Positions 19,263-26,779 of a stretch of 64,000 bases of DNA are shown here, piece by piece. The stretch comes from JAEWSN01 sp942493335 (GTDB lineage Bacteria > Bacillota > Clostridia > DSM-8532). Position numbers and translations under genes: made by a program. Location of the stretch: the NCBI GenBank assembly GCA_942493335.1, contig OW818693.1, forward strand, positions 4,402,001 through 4,466,000. Direction: 5' to 3'. Under the pieces are notes generated by a model. The model did no database searches. It was not told the origin of the DNA and was given only the letters and a program-made list of their open reading frames with translations. Positions within the stretch are counted from its first letter, which is position 1; each line of letters opens with the position of its first letter.

Positions 19263-20621
19263 ATGAGAACACTCCATGTCGGATTGCTTGGTTTTGGAAC
19301 CGTTGGCGGCGGCGTCTTCCGCCTGCTTGCGGAGAACGGCACGATGCTGCGGGAACGCGAGGGACTGGATATCCGGGTGGACCGGGTGCTCGTCCGCAAC
19401 CCGGAGAAGAACCGTCAGATCAGCGCGCCTGTGGAATTGCTGACCACGTCGCCCGGGGACATCATGGATCATCCGGAGATCAGCGTGGTCGTGGAAATGC
19501 TCGGAGGCCTTGAGCCCGCAAGGACGCTTATTCTGGAGGCCCTTGCAAAAGGAAAGACGGTCGTAACCGCCAACAAGGATGTCGTGGCGACCTATTGGGA
19601 TGAACTGCAGAAGGCTGCAGCCGCCCATGGTGCCGGTCTGTATTACGAGGCAAGCGTGGCCGGCGGCATCCCCATCATACGCGCCATCCGCCAGAGCCTG
19701 CAGGGCAATCGGATCAGCCGGATCATGGGAATCATCAACGGAACCACCAACTATATCCTGACCCGTATGTCCGAGGAAGGGCGAAGTTTCGAGTCCGTCC
19801 TCTCCGATGCCCAGCGGCTGGGTTATGCGGAACCGAATCCGGCCAATGACATTGAAGGGCATGACGCGAAATTCAAGCTGGCCATTCTCTCCAATCTTTG
19901 CTTCGGACATACAATCCGGCTCTCGGACATCCATTGCGAGGGCATCACACGGATTACAGCCGATGACATCGCGTTCGGGAAGCAGCTTGGCTATACGGTG
20001 AAGCTCCTTGCACTCGGGCGTGCCACGCCGGAAGGCGTGGATGTCCGCGTGCATCCGACTTTCATTCCGTCCACGCATCCGCTCGCTTCCGTCCGGGACG
20101 CGAACAACGCCATCTTCATCGAGGGCAATGCGGTGGGCGAGTTGATGTTCTACGGACGCGGAGCGGGTGACATGCCCACGGCATCCGCCATTGTGTCCGA
20201 CATCCTGGTCTCCGCGGGGGAAACTCGTTGTGGAACCGTTGTGAGTGCCGGAACCGCTGGCCACGTCAGAAACGCAGGAACCGTCGGAACCGATGGAAAT
20301 GCCGCAAATATAGAAAATGCTGTCGAGGGGCCAGGCCCGGCCGTTTCGCATCCCGTTGTCCTCAGGGATTGGCAGACCGAATGCTACATCCGTATGACCG
20401 TGGCGGACAACCCGGGTGTACTGGCTGCCATTGCTGGTATTTTCGGACGTCACGGGGTCAGCATCGAATCCGTCATCCAGAAGGGTCGCAGCGAAGGAAC
20501 CGTCCCGTTGATCTTCGTCACGCACAAGGCGGGCGAGGAGGGTATCCGGGCCGCGACCGCGGAAATTCTGCAACATGGGATGGTTCGGAGTGTGGACAAC
20601 CTGATCCGTGTGGAACGATAA
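19263..20621 (+). CDS. hom: Homoserine dehydrogenase with C-terminal ACT domain (second copy)
   Basis: Same reaction as the upstream hom, but with the standard Firmicutes layout of 452 residues. It has a Rossmann motif GFGTVGGGV, VVTANKDVVA, YEASVAGGIPIIRAI, GTTNYILTRM, AEPNPANDIEGHDAKFKLAIL and a C-terminal ACT domain from about residue 375 (ECYIRMTVADNPGVLAAIAGIFG). Between the catalytic part and the ACT domain lies a low-complexity linker of about 40 residues rich in Gly, Thr, Ala and Val (nt about 20215-20335), built from imperfect GGAACCG repeats. AAGGAGG precedes ATG 19263. It has its own promoter and is followed by hisI. It is likely the threonine-feedback-regulated enzyme. Confidence 0.95.
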   Translation: MRTLHVGLLGFGTVGGGVFRLLAENGTMLREREGLDIRVDRVLVRNPEKNRQISAPVELLTTSPGDIMDHPEISVVVEMLGGLEPARTLILEALAKGKTVVTANKDVVATYWDELQKAAAAHGAGLYYEASVAGGIPIIRAIRQSLQGNRISRIMGIINGTTNYILTRMSEEGRSFESVLSDAQRLGYAEPNPANDIEGHDAKFKLAILSNLCFGHTIRLSDIHCEGITRITADDIAFGKQLGYTVKLLALGRATPEGVDVRVHPTFIPSTHPLASVRDANNAIFIEGNAVGELMFYGRGAGDMPTASAIVSDILVSAGETRCGTVVSAGTAGHVRNAGTVGTDGNAANIENAVEGPGPAVSHPVVLRDWQTECYIRMTVADNPGVLAAIAGIFGRHGVSIESVIQKGRSEGTVPLIFVTHKAGEEGIRAATAEILQHGMVRSVDNLIRVER

Positions 20622-20697
20622 TCCAGACCCATTCCCTTCAGGCGGTACGGGAATCCGATGTCGGCGGGGAATGCATAATTTCCATAGAGGTGTGAGA

Positions 20698-21060
20698 ATG
20701 ACAGATGAGCAGATTCAAACCCTGGAAAGCCGTATCCGATGGAATGACGCGGGACTTGTGCCGGTCGTGGCGCAGGATGCGGAAAACGGAGAAGTGCTGA
20801 TGATGGCGTGGATGAATGCCGAGGCGCTTCGCCTGACCTTGGAAGGAACACGGGCTGTGTACTTCAGCCGAAGCCGGAATCAGCTGTGGCGCAAGGGTGA
20901 CGGGTCCGGGCATGTCCAGGAGGTGGTTTCCCTGAAAGTGGACTGTGACGCGGACTGTCTCCTCATGAAAATCCGTCAGACGGGTGCCGCCTGCCATACC
21001 GGCGAGCGGAGCTGTTTTTATCGAAGCATTGACAAGGAAGGGGAATTTCAACATGAGTGA
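20698..21060 (+). CDS. hisI: Phosphoribosyl-AMP cyclohydrolase HisI
   Basis: Opens the purine ring of phosphoribosyl-AMP in the third step of histidine synthesis. The 120-residue protein shows the zinc/magnesium motifs of the family: VLMMAWMNAEAL, VYFSRSRNQLWRKGDGSGH, VDCDADCLLM and ACHTGERSCFYR. I start at ATG 20698, with AGAGGTG about eight bases upstream. It is followed by hisE with an eight-base overlap. No other his genes are in the window, and the pair lies 76 bp after hom. Confidence 0.95.
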   Translation: MTDEQIQTLESRIRWNDAGLVPVVAQDAENGEVLMMAWMNAEALRLTLEGTRAVYFSRSRNQLWRKGDGSGHVQEVVSLKVDCDADCLLMKIRQTGAACHTGERSCFYRSIDKEGEFQHE

Positions 21061-21340
21061 CAAGGCAAGAGTGCTGCAGGACGTATATGACGTCATCGTG
21101 GACCGGCGCGCAAACCCCAAGGAAGGTTCCTACACCAATTACCTGTTCGACAAGGGGATTGACAAAATCTGCAAGAAGGTGGGCGAGGAAGCCGCAGAGG
21201 TCATCATCGCAGCCAAGAACGCTTCCGGCTCCGAAATCAAGTACGAGGTTTCGGACCTGCTGTATCATGTGATGGTTCTGATGGTGGATCAGGGCGTCAC
21301 CTGGGAGCAGGTGTTCACCGAGCTGGAAGGTCGCCGCTGA
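21053..21340 (+). CDS. hisE: Phosphoribosyl-ATP pyrophosphatase HisE
   Basis: Hydrolyses phosphoribosyl-ATP to phosphoribosyl-AMP, the second histidine step. The 95-residue all-helical protein has the MazG-like metal-binding signature KKVGEEAAEVIIAAK and EVSDLLYHVMVLM. ATG 21053 lies inside the end of hisI, with AAGGGG upstream. In many bacteria HisI and HisE are fused; here they are separate but coupled. The gene ends before a strong terminator. Confidence 0.95.
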   Translation: MSDKARVLQDVYDVIVDRRANPKEGSYTNYLFDKGIDKICKKVGEEAAEVIIAAKNASGSEIKYEVSDLLYHVMVLMVDQGVTWEQVFTELEGRR

Positions 21341-21424
21341 GCTGGCGACCGTCGTAAAGGCTTCCGCCGATTTGACTATCGTTCATCAAGCCGAAATGGC
21401 GGAGTGTGCGAATCACCCTGCATG

Positions 21425-21475
21425 AGCCAAAAGGCTGATCCCGTCATCAGGATCAGCCTTTTGGCTGCTTTTTTG
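21425..21475 (+). terminator. Rho-independent terminator after hisE
   Basis: A perfect 17-bp stem (AGCCAAAAGGCTGATCC, 21425-21441, with its complement 21450-21466) and an eight-base loop, followed by GCTTTTTTG. Confidence 0.95.
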
Positions 21476-21564
21476 CTTAGGAATGGATGCGCCTCACAGC
21501 AGATCCGGGGAGTTGCATCCGTTCCGGAGCATTGCAGCCGTTTCAGGGGCTGCTCGGACAACTG

Positions 21565-21900
21565 TCAGCGACCGCGGGCGACCTGAAAGGGCCAGCCCAT
21601 GATGCCGCCCAGGTCACGGACGTCGGTGTATCCGAGCTGGGTGAGGATTCGGGCGGCCTGTGCGCTCCGCCCGCCGCTCTGACAATAGACCACGACAGTC
21701 TTGTCCTTGCCGGGAAGCACCTTTTCCGCACCCGTAGCGAGCTGGTCCAAAGGAAGCAGCTCGCTGCCCGGGATATGGGCGGCGAGATGCTCTTCGCGGG
21801 AACGGACGTCCAACAGGGTGAAATCCGAGCGGTTGGCAAGCATGTCCTGGACTTCCGCGGGTTTGATGCGTCCCGATTTCGTTGACATTCCGAATAACAT
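21565..21900 (-). CDS. Single-domain rhodanese-like protein
   Basis: A 111-residue stand-alone rhodanese domain, a cytoplasmic sulfur-transfer protein. Visible features are FTLLDVRSREEHLAAHIPGS (CH2A-type motif), the active-site loop VVYCQSGGRS with the catalytic Cys, and the C-terminal LGGIMGWP. I start at ATG 21900 with AAAGGAA upstream; an in-frame TTG at 21906 is less likely. It ends convergent with the hisE terminator. The sulfur acceptor is unknown. Confidence 0.92.
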   Translation of the reverse strand: MLFGMSTKSGRIKPAEVQDMLANRSDFTLLDVRSREEHLAAHIPGSELLPLDQLATGAEKVLPGKDKTVVVYCQSGGRSAQAARILTQLGYTDVRDLGGIMGWPFQVARGR

Positions 21901-22005
21901 AGGCAATTCCTTTCCTTCCGGCTGAAGCCCGGCTGAAGCCCCTGCGGGCTGATGGTTCCATTGGCTTCATTGTATCGGGAAGAGGAGGCTGCGTATGTGA
22001 TGGTG

Positions 22006-23034
22006 TCACAAACCGGTCTGCGCCAACCCGGCCTGTGCCATGCCAAGGTCGTGTGCCGCAATGATTCGGTCCATGACTGCATCGTGCCCGGCATCGACGA
22101 CACAATAAGGTGGATGGGCTTCGAGCCAGGCGATTGTCCGGCCGATCCCTTCCCGGAAGGGGATGCTGGTTTCGAATCCGGGGACAAACCGCTTGATTTT
22201 CGTATTGTCGTAGATGACGCTGCTGATCTTGTCTCCGAACAGACTTCCCGTTTCATCCGGCTTGAAGGCGCAGATGAATTCGGAGGAAATGTGCGTCACT
22301 TTTGCCTCCAGTCCGGCCGCTTCAGCGATTTGCCGGAGGATCTCCTCCCAGGTCATCACTTCGCCGGAGGTGATGTGGAAAGCTTCCCCATGGGCTGCCG
22401 TATTGCCAAGCAGGCCGGTGATGCCCCTGGCAAAATCGCTGTTGTGCGTGATCTCCCAAAGGGATGTGCCGTCTCCCGGAACGATGATCCGTTTCCCCCG
22501 GCGCATCCTGTCGATGAGGGTCCATGGTTTTTGCCAGCTGTTCAGGACATAGGGAATCACAAGATTTCCATAAGTCAGGGACGGCCGAACGATGCTGACG
22601 GGAAATCCGTCCGCCAGATATGCGTTGCGGAATACCGCCTCGCAAGATGCCTTGTTTCTGGCATAGGGGGAAAAGGGATTTTCCAGAGGCGTTTCCTCGG
22701 TTACGATGTGACATCTGGCGGGACGCTGGTAGGCGGAACCCGAGCTGATGAACACATAATGATCCGTTTTGTCGCGAAACAGGCGGATGTCCCGCTCCGC
22801 CTGTTCTGGGGTGAAGACCATCCAGTCGATGACCGCATCGAAATGATCTTCCGCCAGGATGCGCGCAACGCCGGCCTCATCCCCGATATCGCCTGTCAGT
22901 GCATGGGCGCCGGGAGGAAGGAGCTCCGGTCTGTTTCCCCGCGTCAGAAGCCAAAGCTCTGTTCCGCCATCCAGCAATCGCTCGGAAACCCCCGAACTGA
23001 TGATGCCTGTTCCACCGATCATGAGTACCTTCAT
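22006..23034 (-). CDS. NAD-dependent epimerase/dehydratase family protein
   Basis: A 342-residue extended-SDR protein. The N-terminus MKVLMIGGTGIISSGVSERL carries the GxxGxxS/G NAD-binding motif. FISSGSAY and YARNKASCE give the SDR Tyr-x-x-x-Lys active site (YARNK), and FHITSGEVMTWEEI follows the usual C-terminal pattern. ATG 23034 has AAGGAGG upstream on the minus strand, and a minus-strand TATAAT lies at 23090-23095. The family acts on nucleotide sugars or related compounds; this one resembles the mRNA-binding/epimerase-like Clostridia group, but the substrate cannot be read. It is divergent from feoA across the Fur-box region. Confidence 0.85.
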   Translation of the reverse strand: MKVLMIGGTGIISSGVSERLLDGGTELWLLTRGNRPELLPPGAHALTGDIGDEAGVARILAEDHFDAVIDWMVFTPEQAERDIRLFRDKTDHYVFISSGSAYQRPARCHIVTEETPLENPFSPYARNKASCEAVFRNAYLADGFPVSIVRPSLTYGNLVIPYVLNSWQKPWTLIDRMRRGKRIIVPGDGTSLWEITHNSDFARGITGLLGNTAAHGEAFHITSGEVMTWEEILRQIAEAAGLEAKVTHISSEFICAFKPDETGSLFGDKISSVIYDNTKIKRFVPGFETSIPFREGIGRTIAWLEAHPPYCVVDAGHDAVMDRIIAAHDLGMAQAGLAQTGL

Positions 23035-23132
23035 GGTTGAATCCTCCTTGCAGACTATCCATGAACACGAGTTCAAAGCAGATGTCTGCATTATATCATA
23101 CCGGGAAGAGGTTGCCGTAAAGGCCATATATT

Positions 23133-23165
23133 ATATTGACAATCATTATCAATATAAGGTAGAAT
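23133..23165 (+). promoter_or_regulatory. feoAB promoter overlapped by a Fur box
   Basis: A near-palindromic 23-bp element ATATTGACAATCATTATC plus AATAT (23133-23155) matches the classical Fur-box pattern (GATAATNATTATC type). It overlaps the spacer of a promoter with TTGACA (23136-23141), an 18-bp spacer and TAGAAT (23160-23165). Fur with iron bound would block polymerase directly. feoA starts 50 bases downstream, and a fur-family gene is 2.4 kb away. Confidence 0.85.
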
Positions 23166-23215
23166 CATGTCAGGATCAGATTGAATCGCTTGCGTGACAC
23201 CGAGGAGGATACAGC

Positions 23216-23515
23216 ATGTGCGCTTTGGCTTGTGTGAACGGGGAATGCCGGATCCGGTGCGTGAATGCGGATACCGAACTGAAAAGGCATGTGGAGACAT
23301 TGGGATTGACGCCGGGAACCCGCGTGAAGGTGGTTTCCTCCAATCGTGTCGGATGTGTCCTGGAACTTCGCGGAAGCCGGATTGCCATGGGCGCGGAGCT
23401 GGCAGGTTCCATTCAGGTTGATCCGTGCACGGACGCAAGGTTCGGGCTGATTCCCCCTTCGTTTGACAGGCCCGGGGAGAAGACCGGCCTTTCTGCGGCA
23501 AAGGTCCTTTCATGA
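23216..23515 (+). CDS. feoA: Ferrous iron transport protein FeoA
   Basis: A 99-residue SH3-like FeoA domain protein that assists FeoB in Fe2+ uptake. The core is visible as LGLTPGTRVKVVSSN, VLELRGSRIAMGAELAGSIQV. The N-terminus is Cys-rich (MCALACVNGECRIRCV), which is uncommon in short FeoA proteins. GAGGAGG lies upstream of ATG 23216, and the stop overlaps feoB by four bases. It is expressed from the Fur-box promoter. Confidence 0.92.
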   Translation: MCALACVNGECRIRCVNADTELKRHVETLGLTPGTRVKVVSSNRVGCVLELRGSRIAMGAELAGSIQVDPCTDARFGLIPPSFDRPGEKTGLSAAKVLS

Positions 23516-25428
23516 GCAGGATAGGGCTGATCGGAAACCCGAACAGCGGAAAGACGACCCTTTTCAACCGGCTGACCGGGAGTACCCATCATACCGGCAA
23601 CTGGCCAGGCGTTACAGTCGACATCCGGACCGGAACGGTTCGTCAGGAACCGGAGATCCAGCTTACGGATCTGCCGGGGCTTTATTCCCTGAATCCCAAC
23701 ACACCGGAACAGCGCGTTGCGGGAGAGTTTCTGCGTGCGGGAGACATGGATCTGTTTGTGGATGTGATTGATGCCACGAATCTCGAGCGGAATCTCCATC
23801 TGAGTCTCCAGCTCATGGAAACCGGTGTGCCCCTTGCTTTGGCCGTGAACATGATGGATGAGGCAGAGCGGCTTGGGTTCATGCTGGATCTTCCTGCATT
23901 GTCCTGTGCGCTTGGAGTCCCGGTATTCCCTGTCAGCGCCGTGACGGGAGCAGGATTGCCGGAGCTGGTTTCCTTCATGAAATCAGCCGCAGACGCTGTT
24001 TCCGGGTTTGCGAGCGAATCGGGAAAAAACGGAAAGGGAGAGGCATACGATGGTTCCACCGGGCGAAAGCCTGCACTCCCCTGGCTCGTTGACGTGCCGG
24101 AACATGACGGAACGGAAGAAAGCGGTGTGTTCAACGCGGAGTGGGATGCTGCGGTCACGCCCGCGCGCTATGCATGGATAGAGGTCTTGACCGAAAAAAT
24201 CCAGAGACGGAATGACCGGGGCCTGATAAGGACCGGCCGTATCGATCGGATTCTGATGCACGGGGTTTTTGGCATTCCGATCTTTCTCGGTGTCATGATG
24301 CTCCTGTTTTTCCTTGTCTTCGGCGCACCGGGTGCCGCCCTGTCCGGTTGGGCGGAAGCGCTTCTCGGCTTGGTTCAGAACATCGTGAACGAACTGCTGC
24401 GTTCGTCCGGGGCAGCGGAATGGCTTGTCAGGCTCGTTGTAGAGGGAATTATCGGCGGGGTGGGCAGTGTGCTCGTCTTTGTTCCACAGTTTGCTCTGCT
24501 TTTTTTCGGTCTTGCAGTGCTGGAGGACAGTGGATACATGTCGAGGGCCGCCTTCGTGATGGATCGGTTCATGCGCCGGTTCGGTCTCAGCGGCAAGGCA
24601 TTCATCCCGATGCTGGTGGGTTTCGGATGCAATGTTCCGGCCATCATGGCCACACGGGCCCTTTCCTCCGAACGGGAGCGCAAGCTGACCGTATTCCTGC
24701 TTCCCTTCATGTCCTGTGGCGCGCGCATGCCCGTTTATGCACTGCTTTCGGCGGCATTCTTCGGAAAGGCGGCCGGACTGGTCGTCTTCGGACTGTATGT
24801 GTCCGGCATTGCAGCAGCAATGCTGACGGGCTTCCTGCTCCGCAAAACCATTCTGAAGGGAGCGCCAACGCCTTTTGTCATGGAATTGCCACCGTATCGG
24901 ATGCCCACCTTGAGAAGCCTGTGGGCGCATCTTTCCGAGCGGGTCGGAGACTATCTGAAAAAGGCGGGGACCCTTATCTTCGCCGCATCCGTCATTGTCT
25001 GGTTCCTGCAGGCGTTCACACCTGCATTCCAACTTTCCGTCTCTCCGGAGCAAAGCCTGTTTGCTGTTCTGGGTCGATTCATCGCTCCTGTGTTCGAACC
25101 GGCAGGGTTCGGAGATTGGCGCATATCGATTGCGCTGCTGACCGGATTTGCCGCAAAAGAAGCCGTTCTCTCCACGTTGGGCGTACTGCTGGCCGGTGGT
25201 GGAGCCGGTGGAATGGGCCCGGCCCTGCAGTCCCTGCTGCAGCCTGCGTCCGCGCTGTCCCTCATGGTTTTCGTCCTGCTCTACACGCCCTGCATGGCGA
25301 CACTGGCCGCCATGCACAGGGAGTTCCGGTCCCTGCGGTGGACATTGGGCGCTGTCCTGTGGCAGCTGGGTTTCGCCTGGACGGCGGCCTTTGTCGTGTA
25401 CCAGTCAGGACGGTTGCTGCTCGGCTGA
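23512..25428 (+). CDS. feoB: Ferrous iron transporter FeoB
   Basis: A 638-residue GTP-gated Fe2+ importer. The N-terminal G domain shows G1 GNPNSGKTT, G3 DLPGLYS and G4 NMMD. A hydrophilic linker (about 165-230) follows, then Gate and core membrane regions with about eight helices. The conserved FGCNVPAIMATRALSS and LPFMSCGARMPVYALL motifs include the Cys that lines the iron path. The linker between G domain and membrane part is Gly/Lys/Glu-rich. Its start overlaps the feoA stop (ATGA). No FeoC is seen. Downstream are a 36-bp tandem repeat and the fur gene. Confidence 0.97.
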   Translation: MSRIGLIGNPNSGKTTLFNRLTGSTHHTGNWPGVTVDIRTGTVRQEPEIQLTDLPGLYSLNPNTPEQRVAGEFLRAGDMDLFVDVIDATNLERNLHLSLQLMETGVPLALAVNMMDEAERLGFMLDLPALSCALGVPVFPVSAVTGAGLPELVSFMKSAADAVSGFASESGKNGKGEAYDGSTGRKPALPWLVDVPEHDGTEESGVFNAEWDAAVTPARYAWIEVLTEKIQRRNDRGLIRTGRIDRILMHGVFGIPIFLGVMMLLFFLVFGAPGAALSGWAEALLGLVQNIVNELLRSSGAAEWLVRLVVEGIIGGVGSVLVFVPQFALLFFGLAVLEDSGYMSRAAFVMDRFMRRFGLSGKAFIPMLVGFGCNVPAIMATRALSSERERKLTVFLLPFMSCGARMPVYALLSAAFFGKAAGLVVFGLYVSGIAAAMLTGFLLRKTILKGAPTPFVMELPPYRMPTLRSLWAHLSERVGDYLKKAGTLIFAASVIVWFLQAFTPAFQLSVSPEQSLFAVLGRFIAPVFEPAGFGDWRISIALLTGFAAKEAVLSTLGVLLAGGGAGGMGPALQSLLQPASALSLMVFVLLYTPCMATLAAMHREFRSLRWTLGAVLWQLGFAWTAAFVVYQSGRLLLG

Positions 25429-25470
25429 GCGGAGACGCGTCCATGTCCGTACCAGTAGATTGGTATGGGA

Positions 25471-25542
25471 ACAGACTACGTCCGTACCTGCATGACTGGA
25501 TTGTGGACAGACTACGTCCGTACCTGCATGATTGGATTGGAA
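25471..25542 (+). repeat. 36-bp direct tandem repeat between feoB and fur
   Basis: Two copies (25471-25506 and 25507-25542) share ACAGACTACGTCCGTACCTG plus CATG, then TGGATTG, with only a few mismatches. A degenerate third unit may lie at 25440-25470 (GTCCGTACCAG...GATTGGTATGGGA). On the minus strand the unit would read SCRYGRSL, but no gene is supported there. Confidence 0.85.
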
Positions 25543-25632
25543 CAACTCCGGCTCGTGTTTGAGGGGAGTTGAATGGTAAAAATATGTCCGCCGCGATATA
25601 ATGGGACAAGATTTCTTCGTACAGGAGGTCCC

Positions 25633-26109
25633 ATGTTGAATTTGCGACAGGTGCTGGCGGAAAAGGGTTTCAGAATGACATCCCAGCGGGAGGCCGTATT
25701 GCGGACCGTGGAAGCCTGCGAAGGGGAGCACCTCACCGTGGAGGAGATTTATGAACGGACCCGCGTGTCGGCGCCGGATATCGGCATCGCCACCGTTTAT
25801 CGCACGCTTCAGCTGCTGACCGACATCGGGTTTCTCACCCGGGATTACCTTGGGGACAATACGGTCCGCTACGAGATCAACCATGAAGAGGAGCATCATG
25901 CGCACCATCACCTGGTGTGCCTGTCCTGCGGGGCGATCATCGAGGCGAAGGACGACCTGATGAACACCATCGAGGATGTGCTGCAGACGCAGTACGGCTT
26001 TGAGATTGTCGATCACCGCATCCAGTTCCTCGGCCATTGTTCCGAATGCCGCGTCAAGATGGCCCAGGAGATAGCGGACACGGGTCCTGCCTCCCGCGAA
26101 AACTCCTAA
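25633..26109 (+). CDS. fur: Fur-family transcriptional regulator
   Basis: A 158-residue metal-responsive repressor. It has a winged-helix DNA-binding domain (RMTSQREAVLRTVEA, then GIATVYRTLQLLTDIGFL) and a His-rich metal site HEEEHHAHHHLVCLSCG. Two Cys pairs, CLSC and CSEC, form the structural zinc site. I start at ATG 25633, with AGGAGG eight bases upstream. A TATAAT (25597-25602) precedes it without a clear -35. Closeness to feoAB and the Fur box there supports an iron regulator rather than PerR or Zur, but sequence alone does not settle this. Confidence 0.88.
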   Translation: MLNLRQVLAEKGFRMTSQREAVLRTVEACEGEHLTVEEIYERTRVSAPDIGIATVYRTLQLLTDIGFLTRDYLGDNTVRYEINHEEEHHAHHHLVCLSCGAIIEAKDDLMNTIEDVLQTQYGFEIVDHRIQFLGHCSECRVKMAQEIADTGPASRENS

Positions 26110-26154
26110 AAACGGCACGCACAAGCCAAATCCATCGAAAAAACCCTGAAATTC

Positions 26155-26184
26155 TTGTTAGCAGGCTGTTTCGGCGGGTATATA
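26155..26184 (+). promoter_or_regulatory. Promoter of the HU gene
   Basis: TTGTTA (26155-26160) and TATATA (26179-26184) are separated by 18 bp. The leader to the HU start is about 45 nt and contains AAAGGAGAG. Confidence 0.6.
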
Positions 26185-26233
26185 AGCGGTGTGCACCGTA
26201 TCGGTGCGGGTTTAGCAGGAAAGGAGAGCGGTT

Positions 26234-26545
26234 ATGAACAAGGCTGATCTCATCGATCTCATTGCCAAAAAGGCGGAACTCACCAAGAAGGATGCCGGAA
26301 TCGCTTTGGACGCCATGGTGGAAAGCATCAGCGGTTCGCTGATCAAAGGCGAAAAGGTGACGCTCGTCGGCTTCGGCACCTTTGATGTGCGGGATCGCAA
26401 GGCGCGTACCGGCGTCAATCCGCAGACAAAGGCAAAAATCAAGATTCCGGCGTCAAAAGCCCCTGTTTTCAAGGCAGGCAAGGAACTGAAGGGTAAAATT
26501 GCCATTCAGCCGAAAGCGCCTGCGAAGAAAGCGGCGAAGAAGTAA
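26234..26545 (+). CDS. hup: HU family DNA-binding protein
   Basis: A 103-residue nucleoid protein that bends DNA as a dimer. It has the usual N-terminal helices (MNKADLIDLIAKKAELTKKDA), GEKVTLVGFGTFDVRDRKAR, and the DNA-binding arm with the RTGVNPQTKAKIKIPAS pattern, including the Pro that intercalates. A short Lys/Ala tail (KAPAKKAAKK) extends beyond the standard 90 residues, a form seen in several Clostridia. It is monocistronic, with its own promoter and a terminator. Confidence 0.97.
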   Translation: MNKADLIDLIAKKAELTKKDAGIALDAMVESISGSLIKGEKVTLVGFGTFDVRDRKARTGVNPQTKAKIKIPASKAPVFKAGKELKGKIAIQPKAPAKKAAKK

Positions 26546-26600
26546 TTGTGACGTAGACCGGCTTTCCCATGGACGGCCGGTGTCCGGAACCGATCAAACG

Positions 26601-26638
26601 GGTGGCGGAGCCTCAGGGCAGGGCCACCTGTTTTTTTT
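26601..26638 (+). terminator. Terminator after the HU gene
   Basis: Stem GGTGGC (26601-26606) with GCCACC (26623-26628), with an inner GCC-TCAG-GGC hairpin, then a run of eight T (26631-26638). Confidence 0.8.
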
Positions 26639-26779
26639 GCGTTCATCCGCCCGATGAAAGGTCACATGATGAAAACAATCGCAGCCCGCCATGGAATGGC
26701 TGGCGCAGCGCAAGAGGTTGCGATACACTGTGTGTGTCGCCTTCCGGGCATACCGGGGTGGACGGAGGGAGTACATAGG

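Noticed and set aside
23983..25317. A 444-codon minus-strand frame opposite feoB
   Set aside because: It is antisense to a clear feoB and shows no recognisable domain.
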